A DNA stretch of 64,000 nucleotides from Ananas comosus (lineage: Eukaryota > Streptophyta > Magnoliopsida > Poales > Bromeliaceae): positions 1,573,490 to 1,637,489 of the forward strand of contig NC_033629.1 in NCBI RefSeq assembly GCF_001540865.1, in the 5' to 3' direction. A program made the translations under genes and the position numbers. The notes below the pieces were generated by a model. That model did no database searches. It had not been told where the DNA came from and worked only from the letters and a program-made list of their open reading frames with translations. Below, piece after piece: positions 1 through 12,965 of the stretch. How positions within the stretch are numbered: position 1 is the first letter of the stretch; every line of letters starts with the position of its first letter.

Positions 1-53
1 CCAGAAGGACAAATAGAATGTCAGGAATAATAAATAAAATATCTTGTCATCAC

Positions 54-1745
54 CTGATCTGACATTATTGATCATGTTACAGCAGGAACATCTCACAGTT
101 GCTGCACCATGAGGATACATCAATAAAGTTCGGCAACCACCACATATAAGATGAGCTGTTTCAACTCCTACAAAAAGGTTCGATGCAATCTTTCAAACAC
201 ATGTTAATCTCCTAAATTGCATTGTTGAACCATGATAGCATAGGCTAAGAAAGTGATAGAAGGGAAAAATTTAATCAACACCTTATGATTCTCCTATGCA
301 CAAGAACCTAGGATATCAATATATCATAATATAATTCTTCACTTGTATAAGTAGTATTGCTTTATAGTTCTCGGATTTTATGCAAAGAAAGGCTTCATCT
401 TTTTTACCCTAAGACCACTGAAAAAACAAAATGAAGGTGTTTTCCAGATACTAAGAAACACTATCACTCCTACCAACATTCTTCAAGTAAAGAAGAGAAG
501 TCATTCTAAACTTTTGCTAAAATAGGCTAGTAAACAAGCAATACAAATAATCAGCATTCTCAGAAGTAAGAAGTACCTGGAGGGGGCACTGAAGTTATAG
601 TACGACATAGTGCACAGCATACGCTAGTGGCTCCCCTGGGATAAAGAAGCATGCTCCTGCATCCATTGCACACCACTTGGCTCTGCATACCTGTACAATC
701 AATATTCAACCATAGTTAAGTGATCAAATGCAGCTGATCACATAATAATCCAAGCATCACGGACGTAAAGCGGATGATAAGAACTTAGCGAAATGATTGT
801 TAGTAAACATGCTTTACATTAAATCTATTGCATAAGGTTGACGCTCGATTTTGATAAAACTCAATCTGAAGCCACATAATTTGATGAGCAAAAATGTGAT
901 CTGTGATCAGAACTATTTCAACAACCAAAGAAGAGAAACAATTTGAGATCCTTGAATTATGCATCAAACAAGAAGCATCAGATGAAAGGTTTAGCTAAGA
1001 TACATATTCTGTGAGCATCAAAAGTGCATTGAATTTTGTTTGCAAGGGTTTTGAACGCATCAAAATAATCATCTAAATCTTCTTATTAAATGCGCTAACG
1101 TATGTCTTAAGAAACAACTGCTTATTTGTGTAATGTGCAGTGAAACAATTAATCAATCCTTGAAACAGCAAGCACTTCATTCCTGCAGCTACTTGTATTC
1201 AGATTTCGATATTTAATTCAAAAAAACGCAAGCTCTTAAATAACAAAAACTACAAACCTATGCCCTACGGCAAAAATACAGGCAAAAATGATCCTTCTAA
1301 TACAACACAAACAAAAGCTTCTGATCCAAATCATCTTAGGTCACAAAAATCAAGTAATTGACTAGCTTCTTAAACATCACAAATCCCCCCTCGAATGAAC
1401 AGGATATCTCAATCATATGCATTGAAAAAACAGTGCAGATATGCTAATACAGCAGTAAAACGCCCAAATTTACTACATCGCACCATCGAATCCAGATACT
1501 CGCAACATAAACCACAATTTACGAGATCAAACTCTACAAAAAGCGAGCAGAAACCCTAATTGAGCGCAGAATCAACGTCCAAAAACAAAAAAAAAAAAAA
1601 ACTCAAATCGAAGATCTGATTACCTGTGTATTACCAAAACGAATCGAAGGGAAACCCCGTTCCGATCGCGAGGAGCTGTCGTTGGAATCGGCTCCTCTCC
1701 CGATGCTCCGCAACGAAGAGCTTCCGCGGTATACGAAGAAGAAGA
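54..1745 (-). CDS. LSD1-type zinc finger protein, 5' part (partial, runs off the left edge)
   Basis: Two coding exons are visible on the minus strand: 688-577 (ATG at 688, preceded by an AG acceptor at 691-692) and 167-54. A 5' UTR exon ends at 1624 with a GTAATC donor and reaches to about 1745. The frame is kept across the junction (112 nt, then 114 nt). Each coding exon encodes one zf-LSD1 unit of the form C-x2-C-R-x2-L-x-Y-P-x-G-A-x2-V-x-C-x2-[21 protein letters not shown] in the first and [20 protein letters not shown] in the second. Plant LSD1/LOL proteins usually carry three such units, so a third probably lies beyond base 1. These proteins bind partners such as bZIP factors and metacaspases and tune cell death and reactive-oxygen responses. 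Which paralogue (LSD1, LOL1, LOL2) cannot be told from two units. The (GA)n patch at 1831-1855 lies just upstream. Confidence 0.85.
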
Positions 1746-2482
1746 CGATCAAATTTTATAGATTTATTTATACTTTATTTTATTTATTTATTTATTTTAT
1801 TTATTATTATTATTTTTTGGGTGAGAGGTAGAGAGAGAGAGAGGAGGAGAGAGAACGGGTTTCGTTCTCGCCGGTTTGAGACCAACTGCTATTGCTGGAA
1901 TTTTCCAACGACGAGGAAAATTCACCCAAAAATAGGAAAATATTGCGTGCACCAAGTGTATCCGTACATCAATACACCGCAACCGCAATGTAGTGAGTGA
2001 GGTTTCCAGGGTGGTGGTAGGGATGCAGATGGATCCGGATTGATGGAGCTTCTGCCCGATCCGTCCCGAATGGGGTGGTAAGTGGGAACAAAATATATAG
2101 AAAAATATAATCCGTTCTGAATCCATCCCGATTTGCCAAGTAAATGGAATGAGAGGCGGGGGACTTTTTTTTTTTTTTTTTCCTTCAATCCTTTGATTCG
2201 TCAAAAATTTGTCAAAATTCATCCCGAATGAAGAGGTAAGTGGGAGTAAAAAATAAAATAAAAAATAATCCGTCCCGAATCCGCTCCATCCGACAAGAAA
2301 TGGAGCGGAAGGTGGGGGAACTCTACTGCCGCCGGATCCGGCCCGTTTGCATCCCTTGGTCATAGGTGGTGGTGTATGAGCTCTACTTATACACCTGGTG
2401 CACAATGCACCGGGTGCACGCAATAACTAATCCTCCTCAATCCTATTTTTTGCTTCCCCGAAAACCCCTAATTTTCGATTCC

Positions 2483-2486
<4 letters not shown>
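1746..2486. promoter_or_regulatory. Divergent promoter region between the LSD1-type and RecA genes
   Basis: About 750 bp separate the LSD1-type 5' UTR exon (minus) and the RecA leader (plus), so both promoters must lie here. It holds a T-rich stretch, a (GA)n patch at 1831-1855 and an inverted-end repeat at 2017-2360. No clear TATA box position could be fixed for either gene. The small open frames across it are low-complexity and overlap on both strands, so none is called. Confidence 0.5.
2017..2360. repeat. MITE-like repeat with imperfect inverted ends
   Basis: The left end reads GGGATGCAGATGGATCCGG, and the reverse complement of the right end reads GGGATGCAAACGGGCCGG. Both ends continue into matching CCGTCCCGAAT blocks (near 2060 and 2270), and a related TCATCCCGAATG lies near 2220. 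This is the layout of a short non-autonomous DNA element with partly decayed termini. It sits in the shared LSD1/RecA promoter region. No target duplication could be fixed. Confidence 0.5.

Positions 2487-2524
<38 letters not shown>
2487..2524 (+). repeat. (CT)n tract in the RecA 5' leader
   Basis: A run of about 19 CT units ends 66 bp before the RecA start codon at 2590 and reads CT in the sense direction. Pyrimidine-rich patches are common in plant core promoters and 5' UTRs. Confidence 0.9.
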
Positions 2525-2527
<3 letters not shown>

Positions 2528-2589
2528 CCCCCAACATCTCCCTCTCAGTGTCTCTCGTTCTCCTCTTCCTCAGCTTCGGATCGACACGC

Positions 2590-5500
2590 ATGGCGCCCCC
2601 CGCTTCCCCGAGCATCCCCCACACCCCTCTCGGGAACCCGCTTTCGCTATTTCCCCCTCCTCCTCCCCGATTCCGGGTTCCCCTTTTGTGCCCTACGCCC
2701 TTCGTCTCCGGAAGAGTAAGTAGGCTTCGGTGCGAGTTCGACGTGAAGGGTAATGGTGCCCTCTCTGGCGACATCGACCCTCGCCTCATCGATCGGGTAG
2801 GGTTTCGATCTTAAATAACGTTGGGGAAGTTGATTCTGATTGAAATGTGTCGTGGGTTCTCTTCAAAATGTGATTTTTTACTTCGTGGGTTGTTGCGAAG
2901 TGTAAATTTGGACTAATTTTTGTGTTGGTTTTGTAATTGGAGTTGCCTATTTGGAGGTGATATTGATTGTTTGTGGTATGATAGTGTATTGTATTGGACT
3001 TGAATGAGTTCTAGTATTGGCTTGTTTCTCTACGTTAGTACTCTCTAGATTAGGGTTTAGGGTTTAAGGAGCTTCTTTTCCCTCTATGAAGTGTTGGGAA
3101 TCATTCCATGCTGACTCTAACCTTCCTTTGCTAATCACTGGGGAGCAATTCTTATATCCCTATAAGATATTAGCTATTCATGTTTTATTGCTAGATTACC
3201 TATCTTCTCAAGTAGTGTACATTCCTATTTCTAACTTATTAGTCAATAATACGCACACATTCCTGACTATTAGAAAAAATTAGCATTTTTTTAACTCCAT
3301 ACTTAAGGCCGACATTGAGTTTAGTGGTCCTGCAAATTGGTGTACAGGAAACTGCGGCCTCTTTATGTTCAACGTCGGTCATATGGCAACTAAATTTGTT
3401 CACCCTTCTTAGTTTGTGATAGAACTAGAATTATGAGAAATCCTAAATTATTATGATCCTTGTTTACGCAGCAAAAAGCACTGGAAACAGCGATGAATGA
3501 TATAAACAGTTCATTTGGAAAAGGAAGTGTTACAAGATTAGGCAGTGCCGGTGGTGCTCTAGTGTATGTTTTTGAGCTCCTTCGCTTTCTATATGAAGAT
3601 AGTTTTTTTATTCTTCAGAGGTCGTGCTGATTATTCTAGTTTTACTGCAGAGAGACTTTCCCGAGTGGGTGTTTGACATTAGATTTTGCTTTGGGTGGTG
3701 GTATTCCCAAAGGAAGAATAGTGGAGGTGGGTTTGTTACTTCCATAGCTAAATTGAACCTCTTTTGTTGGTCAAGATATCAGTTTATAATTTGATTGTCA
3801 GCATCAATATCTTATTATCCAATTCTGGAAAAGAAAAAAAGAATGAAAGAATCTATCGTGACGGTTACAGTACTTTAGCCAAAGTTGCTTATCTTGTTTA
3901 TATATATGGACCATGCAGAATAGGAATGTCTAAACACAAAATTGACTTGTCATGGACATATTTCTACTACCAACAATATGCATCCTGAAAATAGTTTGAC
4001 TATTTGCAGATATTTGGCCCAGAGAGCAGTGGAAAAACTACCCTAGCTCTGCATGCAATTGCGGAAGTACAGGTTGGCATTGTATATTATTTAGCTGTTT
4101 CAATTTTTCAGACCCATAAGGAGATATTGCATTCTTTACAACCACTTGAACTATATTAATGCTAATTATGCTTTATTGTTGTTAAAATATAGCGTAATGG
4201 TAGTTATACTATGCAGAAGCTTGGAGGCAATGCGATGCTTGTTGATGCAGAGCATGCTTTTGATCCAGCTTATTCAAAATCATTGGGGGTAGACATAGAG
4301 AATCTGATTGTTTGCCAACCTGATAATGGAGAAATGGCATTAGAAAGTAACATCTCTATTTCCTCCATATGATTTCTAGCTTCCAGTTGCTTTTCTTTTG
4401 TTAAGATTCAATCTGTCCCTCTGTTTCTATGTAGCCAGGTGTCTATATCATTGCTAATGTTTATTAGTAACTCTGCTACAATATCAATAATTTTGTGAGA
4501 TCACTAAATCTACTATAAAGCAAATCAAAATTTTTATCCCGACTGCCCAATCATAATTTATTTTGACGAAATGATGTGTTTAATATATGTTAAGATTGAA
4601 GATAGGTAACTAATTGCTTTATTCGCAGAGAGTGGTGATACAAACTAACTTTTCTTAGAGTACGTTCAGTGGAGATGCTTTTCTTTCTTTCCCATATAGA
4701 CTTCACGGACAGTTTGTAGGAAAATGGCTACTCTTCATACATTAAAAAGGGTAAAGTGTGTAAGAGTTGGAAATTTAATGTACATTCACTTAACTTTTTT
4801 GTTGGCAATCAACTTATGATGTACATGGGGAAGTTAGATAGATAAAAAACATGTGAAAGTCTCTTCTTTAAGTATAGTTTGACTGACATTCTTCTATCTC
4901 AGTTGCCGATCGTATGTGCAGATCTGGAGCAATAGATGTCATTTGTGTTGATTCAGTCTCAGCTCTCACTCCAAGGGCAGAAGTTGAAGTAAGTTTTTGT
5001 TTTTTTTTTTCTTGATATGTTCACATATATAACCCTGCAAAATTATCTATTGGCATCAACATATCCCGGCAAAATGTAAACTTGTATACCTCCTTCCTAA
5101 GAAAAGGTGCTGCTCTTTAAAAACTTGAGATAATACAAAACTAATGCCTTTGATTTGGATCCTGATGGTACTTTTGTAAGAAAGTACAAAACAGATCATT
5201 TAAATATAGTCCCCGTAATTTCTTTTTTCGACCATAATTTATATGCTTGGTCAATTATAATTCTGCAATTTATGTTTAGGGTGAGATAGGAATGCAGCAA
5301 ATGGGTCTTCAAGCTCGTCTTATGAGTCAAGCTCTACGGAAAATGTCGGGCAATGCCTCGAAAGCTGGTTGTACTCTCATTTTTCTTAATCAGATAAGAT
5401 ATAAGGTCTGAATTTTATTTTTTTCTTTTTCCTTTTTTTTTGGGAGTTCATAACTTGATGCCCTCTCTTGTTAAAGATTGGAGTGTTCTATGGCAATCCC

Positions 5501-6830
5501 GAAGTCACTAGTGGAGGAATAGCTTTGAAATTCTTTGCATCGGTTCGCCTTGAGATTCGTCCTATTGGGAAGATAAAGTCTGTAAGCCCATAAAACTAGC
5601 TTTTGGTTTAGTAGGCAAGTTGTAGTGCGATGTCTAAAGTAAATGAAGACTTTTAATCAAATAAAACTGGTTTATTGTTCTTTATGTAGGCAAAAGAAGA
5701 CGAAGATATTGGTGTCAAGGTCCGTGTTAGGGTGCAAAAAAGCAAAGTATGTATACTTGCTTAGTTCTTATCCTTCAATTTATATTATTTATGCAGCAGA
5801 GGAAAATTCTGAAAGTTCAACCGGAGATTTTTGCGAGTAGTAGATTTAGTTTTTGTGCATTCTTCCAGGTTTTGCCATGCTTTTTTTGTAATGAGCTCTA
5901 ACTTGTTTTTCTGCTTTGTCTTCTTCACAGGTCTCTCGACCCTACAAACAAGCTGAATTCGAAATCATATTTGGGGAGGGAGTCAGTAAATTGGTCAGTA
6001 TATAGTGACTTTTTTCTCCTTTTTGTTTTGTTTTTTAAATGCTTGAGAAGCACCCTTCTTACTCTGTAAAAGTTATCCTTCAGGGATGTGTTCTTGATTG
6101 TGCTGAAATGATGGATGTTGTGTCGAAGAAGGGATCATGGTACAGCTACCGAGACCAGAGGTTTGCTTCCTCTGTTCAGAATCATCTCCGAATCATCTTA
6201 AAACCTATGTCTCCAGCCATGCTATTAATAGATCCCAAAGGATCTTTTAATCTATTCTACTGAAATATACATTTCAAGTATAGCATCTTTGGTGCTGCTG
6301 AAATGTCATTCTAATTTACTCTTACCAGTTATTTGAATAAGAATAACTTGTGGAGGCTTTTTCAAGAGAAGTTAACTCTTGGAACAAAAGTTTCTGATCC
6401 TTGCTTAACAACTGTGTTTATTGCTAGTTTGTATATTTTGATTCATTTATTATTATTTTTTTAATTCTTGTTGTAACAATTAAATTTTCTAACAGGTTGG
6501 GGCAAGGCAGAGACAAAGCACTGCAGTATCTGCGAGAGAATCCTTCTATCTGCAGCGAAATAGATAAGGTGCGCAATCTCAGCATTATCTCAGTCTCAGA
6601 TACTTGCATGAGAATTGCATCTCTCTCTCTCTCTCTGTCTCTCTCTCTCTCTGAACTTTTCTTGCTAGTACCTTTAAAACAAGCGTAAGTGGTTGGTAAA
6701 TCTTTTTTTTTGTAAATTGCATCGCTTTTTGCAGGCGGTGCGAGCAGTGATCACAGATGGGAGCAGACATATGAGCCTACTAGCATTTGGCCAGCCACCG
6801 ACCGCAGAAGATGAGCGCGTCTTCGAATAG
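2590..6830 (+). CDS. RECA: Organellar RecA recombinase (mitochondrial RECA2/RECA3 type)
   Basis: Thirteen exons: 2590-2796, 3472-3563, 3651-3726, 4010-4072, 4217-4346, 4903-4988, 5280-5405, 5477-5581, 5690-5746, 5931-5993, 6084-6160, 6496-6568, 6735-6830. They sum to 1251 nt, 416 aa, all joined in frame at GT-AG sites. The product is a bacterial-type RecA: Walker A GPESSGKT at residues 128-135, Walker B VICVD at 202-206, and the [14 protein letters not shown] and LNQIRYK blocks with the DNA-binding loop region. It forms filaments on single-stranded DNA and drives homologous strand exchange. The first 65 residues are rich in Pro, Ser and Arg with almost no acids until late, as in a mitochondrial transit peptide. 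An in-frame ATG at 2548 would add 14 residues; 2590 is preferred because it opens the transit-like segment. Whether it equals Arabidopsis RECA2 or RECA3 is not decided here. Confidence 0.95.
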
Positions 6831-7341
6831 TCACGATTCTGAAAAGTAGCTCGCAACTAACACGTGAAGATTAATCACTTATGTTCAGTGATCTCCCATC
6901 ACTGAAACTTATCGGCCAAGGATCATGGTGGATCAACTGTAACAATTGTGGGATGCTGGGAAAACCGCGCGGCAAGTTTGTGAACTGTGAAATCATTTTG
7001 TATGCTTCCACTGGAAAATGCAGGCACTGTTGTATGGAGAACCGGATGTTCCATGGAAATTAGAGATTACTTGTTTCTGCACTAAGCTGTTGCCATGTAA
7101 AGGTTGTCTCCATATTTGACTAAATTAAGGTCGAAATGTATCGAAAAGATATTTGATCAGCTTAAATTGAAACATTCCTTGCAATGCTAGGGGGGTGTTT
7201 GATACTCGGAACAGTGTGAAAAATTATTTTTCAAGGCAAAAATTATAGAAATGATATTTCTCATGAATTTTTTTTAAAAAAATAGTTTTCCACGATTTTT
7301 TTGAGTAACGAGACACTGGTTTTTCCGAAACTATTCTTTAA
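6831..7341. other. RecA 3' flank
   Basis: This holds the RecA 3' UTR and spacer. No coding signal or RNA gene is seen. The polyadenylation site could not be fixed. Confidence 0.5.
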
Positions 7342-7671
7342 GCTACCGTTTGGTTCGGAGTTAAAGGAAAAACTAGTTATTCTAGGAATAGGATTAAGTT
7401 CGGGGTTAAGGTGGAGTTAGAGTATTTTTGTGTTTGGTTGGGGGTTGGAGTTAGTCTAGAATAGTAAAAAATAGTGTTTGGTTGGAATAAGTGGGATAAG
7501 AAGGATAGTGGGTTATTATAAATAAACAATAGTGTTTGGTTGGGGTTTGGTGGGGTTAGGTGGGGTTAGTTAAATCGGGATAACCCATTTGAGGTGGGGT
7601 TAGCTAATCCTACCTATTTTTTAAAGTGTTTGGGGATAATATGAGGGTTAAGGGGTTATTCCACCTCCTAA
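7342..7671 (+). repeat. MITE copy, family with GCTACCGTTTGGTT end
   Basis: It starts GCTACCGTTTGGTTCGGAG and runs through purine-rich text with repeated AGTGTTTGGTTGGG motifs. The same sequence occurs twice more, head to head, at 40240-40993. The far terminal repeat seen in those copies (AACCAAACGGAGGCT) is missing here, so this copy is truncated on its right. It lies about 340 bp upstream of the ARP7 start codon. Confidence 0.7.
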
Positions 7672-8007
7672 AATAAAAAGGATTCGTGTTGCGGTTTATC
7701 GCGGGAAACCATTGAACTCAACCCGACCCGCTTTCTCCTTCCCCCGCAACACGGAGTCCCTGTTAATTAAAATTAAAAAAGAAAAAAAAAGAAAAAAAAA
7801 AAGACCATCGATCTCGTCGTGCCCGTCGATGCCTTATTCCATTTTCCCGCGATCGTTTCTCCCATTTAAATATCCCCCACACTTCCCACCGCTTCTCCAT
7901 TCCACAACCTCCGCATAGAAGCGAAGGGGACGATTCCCCGAAGCTAGGGTTTCTTCCTTCTCCGATTCCCACGTCTAGGGTTTCGATTCAAGCTTCCTAC
8001 CATTCCT

Positions 8008-11000
8008 ATGGAGGCGGTGGTCGTCGATGCCGGATCCAAGCTCCTTAAAGCCGGGATCGCCTCCCCCGATCAGAATCCCGCTCTGGTATCGCATCCTCCA
8101 TCCGATTTGCTTCGTGTAATTCCTGTTGTTTTCTTCTTCGTAGATCGAGTTTAATTGTTTGATTCGAGTGTTTGGGCAGATACTCCCGACGAAGATGAAG
8201 CGGGTGTTGGAGGAGGGAGAGGCTGGGGAGGGGGAGGGTTCGGAGGTCGAGGAGGTGACTGTGGATCCCGTAGTGAGGGGTTTTGTCAAGGATTGGGACG
8301 CCATGGAGGATTTGCTCAAGCATGTGTTGTATACGCTGATCGGATGGGAGATTGGGGAGGAGGGACAAATCCTGTTCACCGATCCTCTCTTCACCCCGAA
8401 GGTTTTGTTGATGGGCCATTGTTTCATTATTCAGTACTTTGATGTTTCAAGTTGATGGTTTGATGCTGCTTCTTGCTCACTTGGAGCTTCTAGTTCAAAG
8501 ATTTATAATTCATAGATTTATGCATGTTTATACAATCTGGATTTAGAGTAGAAAGTTTAATCATAAATTTTAGAATATGAACCAGTTCTGTATTAGTAGC
8601 ACTTGTAGTAGCAAAAATACTTGTGGAAGCAGCATTTGGACGCTGTAGGGCTAACGCTGTAAAAGTATTAGCCGTAAAAGTATTAGCAATAGTAACAATG
8701 GAAGCATTACTGGCATTATTAGCAGCGGAATCAGTACTGTAACAGTTTAGATAACTCGTTATTTGATTTTTTTGGAGTAACATATAGTCTGTTGCATTTC
8801 TCATAGAAATCGGTTTAGTTCTCACTCTGAATGTGACGTATCTTTAAATTTTTATCCCATGCAGGCTCTCCGGGAGCAATTGGTACAGCTAATGTTCGAA
8901 ACATTTAATGTTTCAGGCTTTTATGCCTCTGAACAAGCTGTACTATCACTTTATGCTGTAGGACGCATCTCAGGATGCACAGTTGACATTGGACATGGGA
9001 AGATAGGTATGAATTCTAGACCGCTGACTAGCTGCTTTTGCAACTGTGTGGAGGTGAAATTGTATGTAGCTATAACAGATTATGTTTGCTTGACTAAAAC
9101 ACCCATAAAAAATTCCAGATACTACTGTGCTTGACAACTTAAAAACTGTTACTAAGATGATAAGAGAAACGTACTTTTCATATGAAGTTAAAATGTATGC
9201 AATGAAGTGTTTCCACAATAATGGAACAGCGTAGGTTGGAACGTATTTGGTTTAAAAGGCTGGATTACTAAGATCATGCACTTTGAGAAGTGTGTCAATA
9301 CACTATGTGATATCAAATTTAGTTAACTGTCTCATTTAAATGACAAGGAGAGTCTATTTGTCTGAATGGTGATAAGAATGGAATTTTAACCTTCTTTAAA
9401 GCAGGTAAAATCTTTACATACTTGATTGTTAATGGAACAATGTTCTATACATATGTAAGATGAACAGTATACATAGTCTTGATATTCATGATATTTCTAA
9501 ATTGCTCTAGCCTTCTCTTTGATGTGATCAGCTAGTACAATAAACATTTTCTGCTGTTCTAGAATCTCTAACTATAGATTGACGAACTTTCTATTTGATC
9601 CAGATATTGCGCCAGTTTGTGAAGGTGCGGTTCACCATATAGCTTCAAAAAGGTTTGAAATTGGGGGAATTGATTTGACAAATTTATTTGCACGAGAACT
9701 TCAAAAATCCAATCCGTTAGTTAACATTGACATTTCTGAGATTGAGAAGTTGAAAGAGCAGTATGCTTGCTGTGCTGAAGACCAATCTACCTTTGACGAA
9801 ACACAAAATTCGTGTCAGACAGAGAAGCACACTCTCCCAGATGGGCAGGTCTGAAAGTTGTCTCAAAAATGCCACATTTCCTTTTTTTGTATTTGGACTA
9901 ATAATCAACTGCTGTAATAGAATTACCCTTTTACCTCTTGATGTTATATTAATTTGTTTGTCTGGTGCTAACTAAATAGCACATGTTGGCGATTGAAATC
10001 CTGCATTACATCAGTTAGGTGGCATTAGATTATACCTTCATTAGTAAGAAAAATTGTGTTAGTGCTAAAAGTTGCTCCTCATTAGTAAGAATATCAATGT
10101 CATATTTTTATGCCTTTGCTCAGGCTGGTTTAGGTGCTTGTCTATTTTGTGATGAAACTATTGCCTACATAATTTGTTGATGCAGTAGCAAGCTTGATCC
10201 ATAAGAGGTAGCTTTTCCACTAATCAGGTTAAGAATGTTAGGCCGGACGATGGCCTGTTAGCAGGCTAAGGTCCAAATTATTTTGCTCTATATTTTTACT
10301 CACTTATCTTGGTAAGTTAATCTCTACCTTATTTTCTCAGGGTAGCTTGTCAAATACAATTTAGTTTCTCCTTTTCTGGCTCATAACATATTTACACCTT
10401 ACAATGCACTCTTTCCCTTCCAATTTCTGGAATGTACGGCATTATAATAATGCAAGCAAAATATGGTATTATATTGGGATTTTGCTAGTGATTGCTCATT
10501 TGTTACATGAAGTCTTCTGTTATTTTCACTTGTAAGTGATCTTGTCTTTATTTGCTGAGCATAGTTTAGATTAATCCCCTAGCGATTGTTAAAACCATTC
10601 TTTCAGGTGATAACAATTAAAAGAGAGCGATATATTGTTGGTGAAGCTCTCTTTCAGCCATCTATCTTGGGATTAGAGGAGTATGGACTTGTTGACCAGC
10701 TAGTCCGGAGCATCTCAACCGTTTCATCTGAGTACCATCGACAGCTCTTTGAAAATACTATGCTCTGTGGTGGTACAGCATCTATGACTGGTTAGTTGTA
10801 ACATCCCTTCATCTAAATTTTTTGTTCTTTAAAGTTTTGCTAGTAGGATTGGGTTAGCAGAACTCTTTTTGTCTAAGCACATTTGCTAATTTAGTTAGGA
10901 AAGGGTGCTTTATGCAGATCTGTGAGTCATGTTTATTGCTTATTTTTATAAAGTAACTTGTGTATATATATATATGTATCAAACTTCTTTAGGTGAGGAA

Positions 11001-12965
11001 TCTTTTTGGATTTGTCAAGAATTTTGGTTCTTGAAATGAAATTATGTTGTATTCCCCAGTGTTGTGTCGTCTAAATGTTTGTTGTCTATCCGACATAGCA
11101 AACACTGGAATGACCTTTGCTTCGAGGATTCAGTTGCTCCTGTTTTACAGGAGCATATTCGGATTTCTTCCCAGGTAAGAGGAAGAAATAAAAGGTCAAC
11201 CTTTTGGTAGAGTTGTTAAAACCTAATGCATCATGTTTAGGACATGTACTAGGGGACTTGGGAATTGATGCTAAAATCTTTGCATGTCTGTGCTTAATGT
11301 TTTATTTTTAACAGTCCCAAGCCAGGAGATAGAGGAGGGTCCTGTTGAGTAGATTACCAGCCAGCATGAAACTATTGTCAAGAAACCAGGAAAAATATGT
11401 AAGTAGATCTTTAGTATGATGAATAGGAAATCTTTACAGGAAATAGTGAGGAAAGGTATTGTAGCACTGATTTTGATGTAGCCTCTTGCCTTAAACAAAA
11501 CTGCATGTAAGTGCAGCATCAATACAGAGAACCCCAGATAGTTGTGGTTAAATGATCAAAGTTTGTCATCATTGCTGTTGCTGTTGTTATATATATGTCT
11601 TAGTTTGTACTGATGGTAGCTTTCCATTAAAGTGTATGTTAATATTATTTTCTATAAAGTTGTTTTCTACTGATATGTTACTATAAATTGTTTTTTGGTT
11701 ACATTTGCATGATTTTTTCTAATGCTATCATCGTCACATTGGATAAAAAAATATATCAGAAGGATGCTGGATTGCTGGAATAATCATTATCTGAAAATAG
11801 AAGACGCACAGACTTCTAATAGATGAACCACTATATATGGCACTAGTTAATTATAATTATTGAAGAAGCATCACCACTCTTTTTCCTTTTTTTTTCTCTC
11901 TTCCAGACCTCCCCTCCTCTTTTTCAGTGAATCTGTCTAGTACAGAGATGTATAGACAGAATTCGGGAATCATTGCCATCTTGATTCTGAATAGTAGATC
12001 TTCTTACTGCTTTCAGCTATCATTCTATAATTGATTATGCCGCATATTATAAGTTAATATATTTACTGCTTAATTATGTTGAATCTGTGTGCATGTGTTT
12101 CGTCCAATTTTAAACTTATCATTTATTTCATTAGTTCAGTTTTATAAACTTAAAAACTTAATACTCAATTTCTGAAATTCATTAGTCATGCTATCAGCTG
12201 CTGATCCTCTGCGGCCACTCAATATTTCTTCTTGCCAATACAGTTAATGGTGGACTCTAAGGTGTTTTATCATTTTTAGGAAATCACCTCCAGCATTTTT
12301 GCTGTAACCTACTGCATTGCTGATAAGTAATTTGATTAGTTATCAGTTACTTCCCCTGAAGAGTTGTATCACATTTCTATGCAACTTTACAGTGGAGTAG
12401 ATTCACTCGACACACTTGTTCCTTTCCTCAGGTTTTGAAGAGCGGTTCCAGAGAGAAGCAAATCTATGCACTTCGTCCATCCGTCCGGCTCTTGTAAAGG
12501 TACATAGAGTTTTTTTTTTTCAACAGATGGGGCCTTTTTTTTTTTAAAAAAAAAAAAACCTAGTTTGAGTTTCTGCGGAAGTGCTAATAGAAGAAGCCCT
12601 TAAAATGTTGGCATTAAAATCTCTCTGAAAGCTTCAAATTTCAGGCGTTAGAAGCTCATTCTTGCTTGGCACTCCAGCTAGGAGCTCTAGATATTATGTT
12701 TCTTGAATAGCTAGCTTTTGTTTTTCAATTAGGGAAGTTATTTTAGAAGCTGGAAAATTAAGCACATATTACATTAACCATGGATTGATTAATACTATCA
12801 AATCCATTTCAGCCGCCGGAGTACATGCCAGAGAACTTGGCGAAGAACTCTGCTTGGATGGGTGGCGCAATATTGGCCAAAGTTGTTTTCCCTCAAAACC
12901 AGCATGTGACGAAGGCAGATTATGATGAGACTGGTCCGGCAATCGTCCACAGAAAGTGCTTCTGA
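8008..12965 (+). CDS. ARP7: Actin-related protein 7
   Basis: Seven exons: 8008-8085, 8180-8401, 8865-9006, 9604-9848, 10607-10790, 12432-12499, 12813-12965. They sum to 1092 nt, 363 aa, the same length as Arabidopsis ARP7 as I recall it. The start [18 protein letters not shown] matches the actin-fold phosphate-1 loop. [15 protein letters not shown] and the TVDIGHGK block are the central actin elements, and [15 protein letters not shown] is the conserved nucleotide-pocket segment. ARP7 is a nuclear subunit of SWI/SNF-type chromatin remodelling complexes. The acidic insert [16 protein letters not shown] in exon 2 replaces a subdomain present in true actins. Exon 6 is small (68 nt) and sits after a 1.6-kb intron. 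The C-terminus ends HRKCF, the usual actin-family tail form. Confidence 0.95.

Noticed and set aside
1626..2423. Overlapping frames of 124 and 208 codons in the LSD1/RecA interval.
   Set aside because: Low-complexity text on both strands, partly in the LSD1-type 5' UTR exon and the repeat at 2017-2360. No domain and no splice support.
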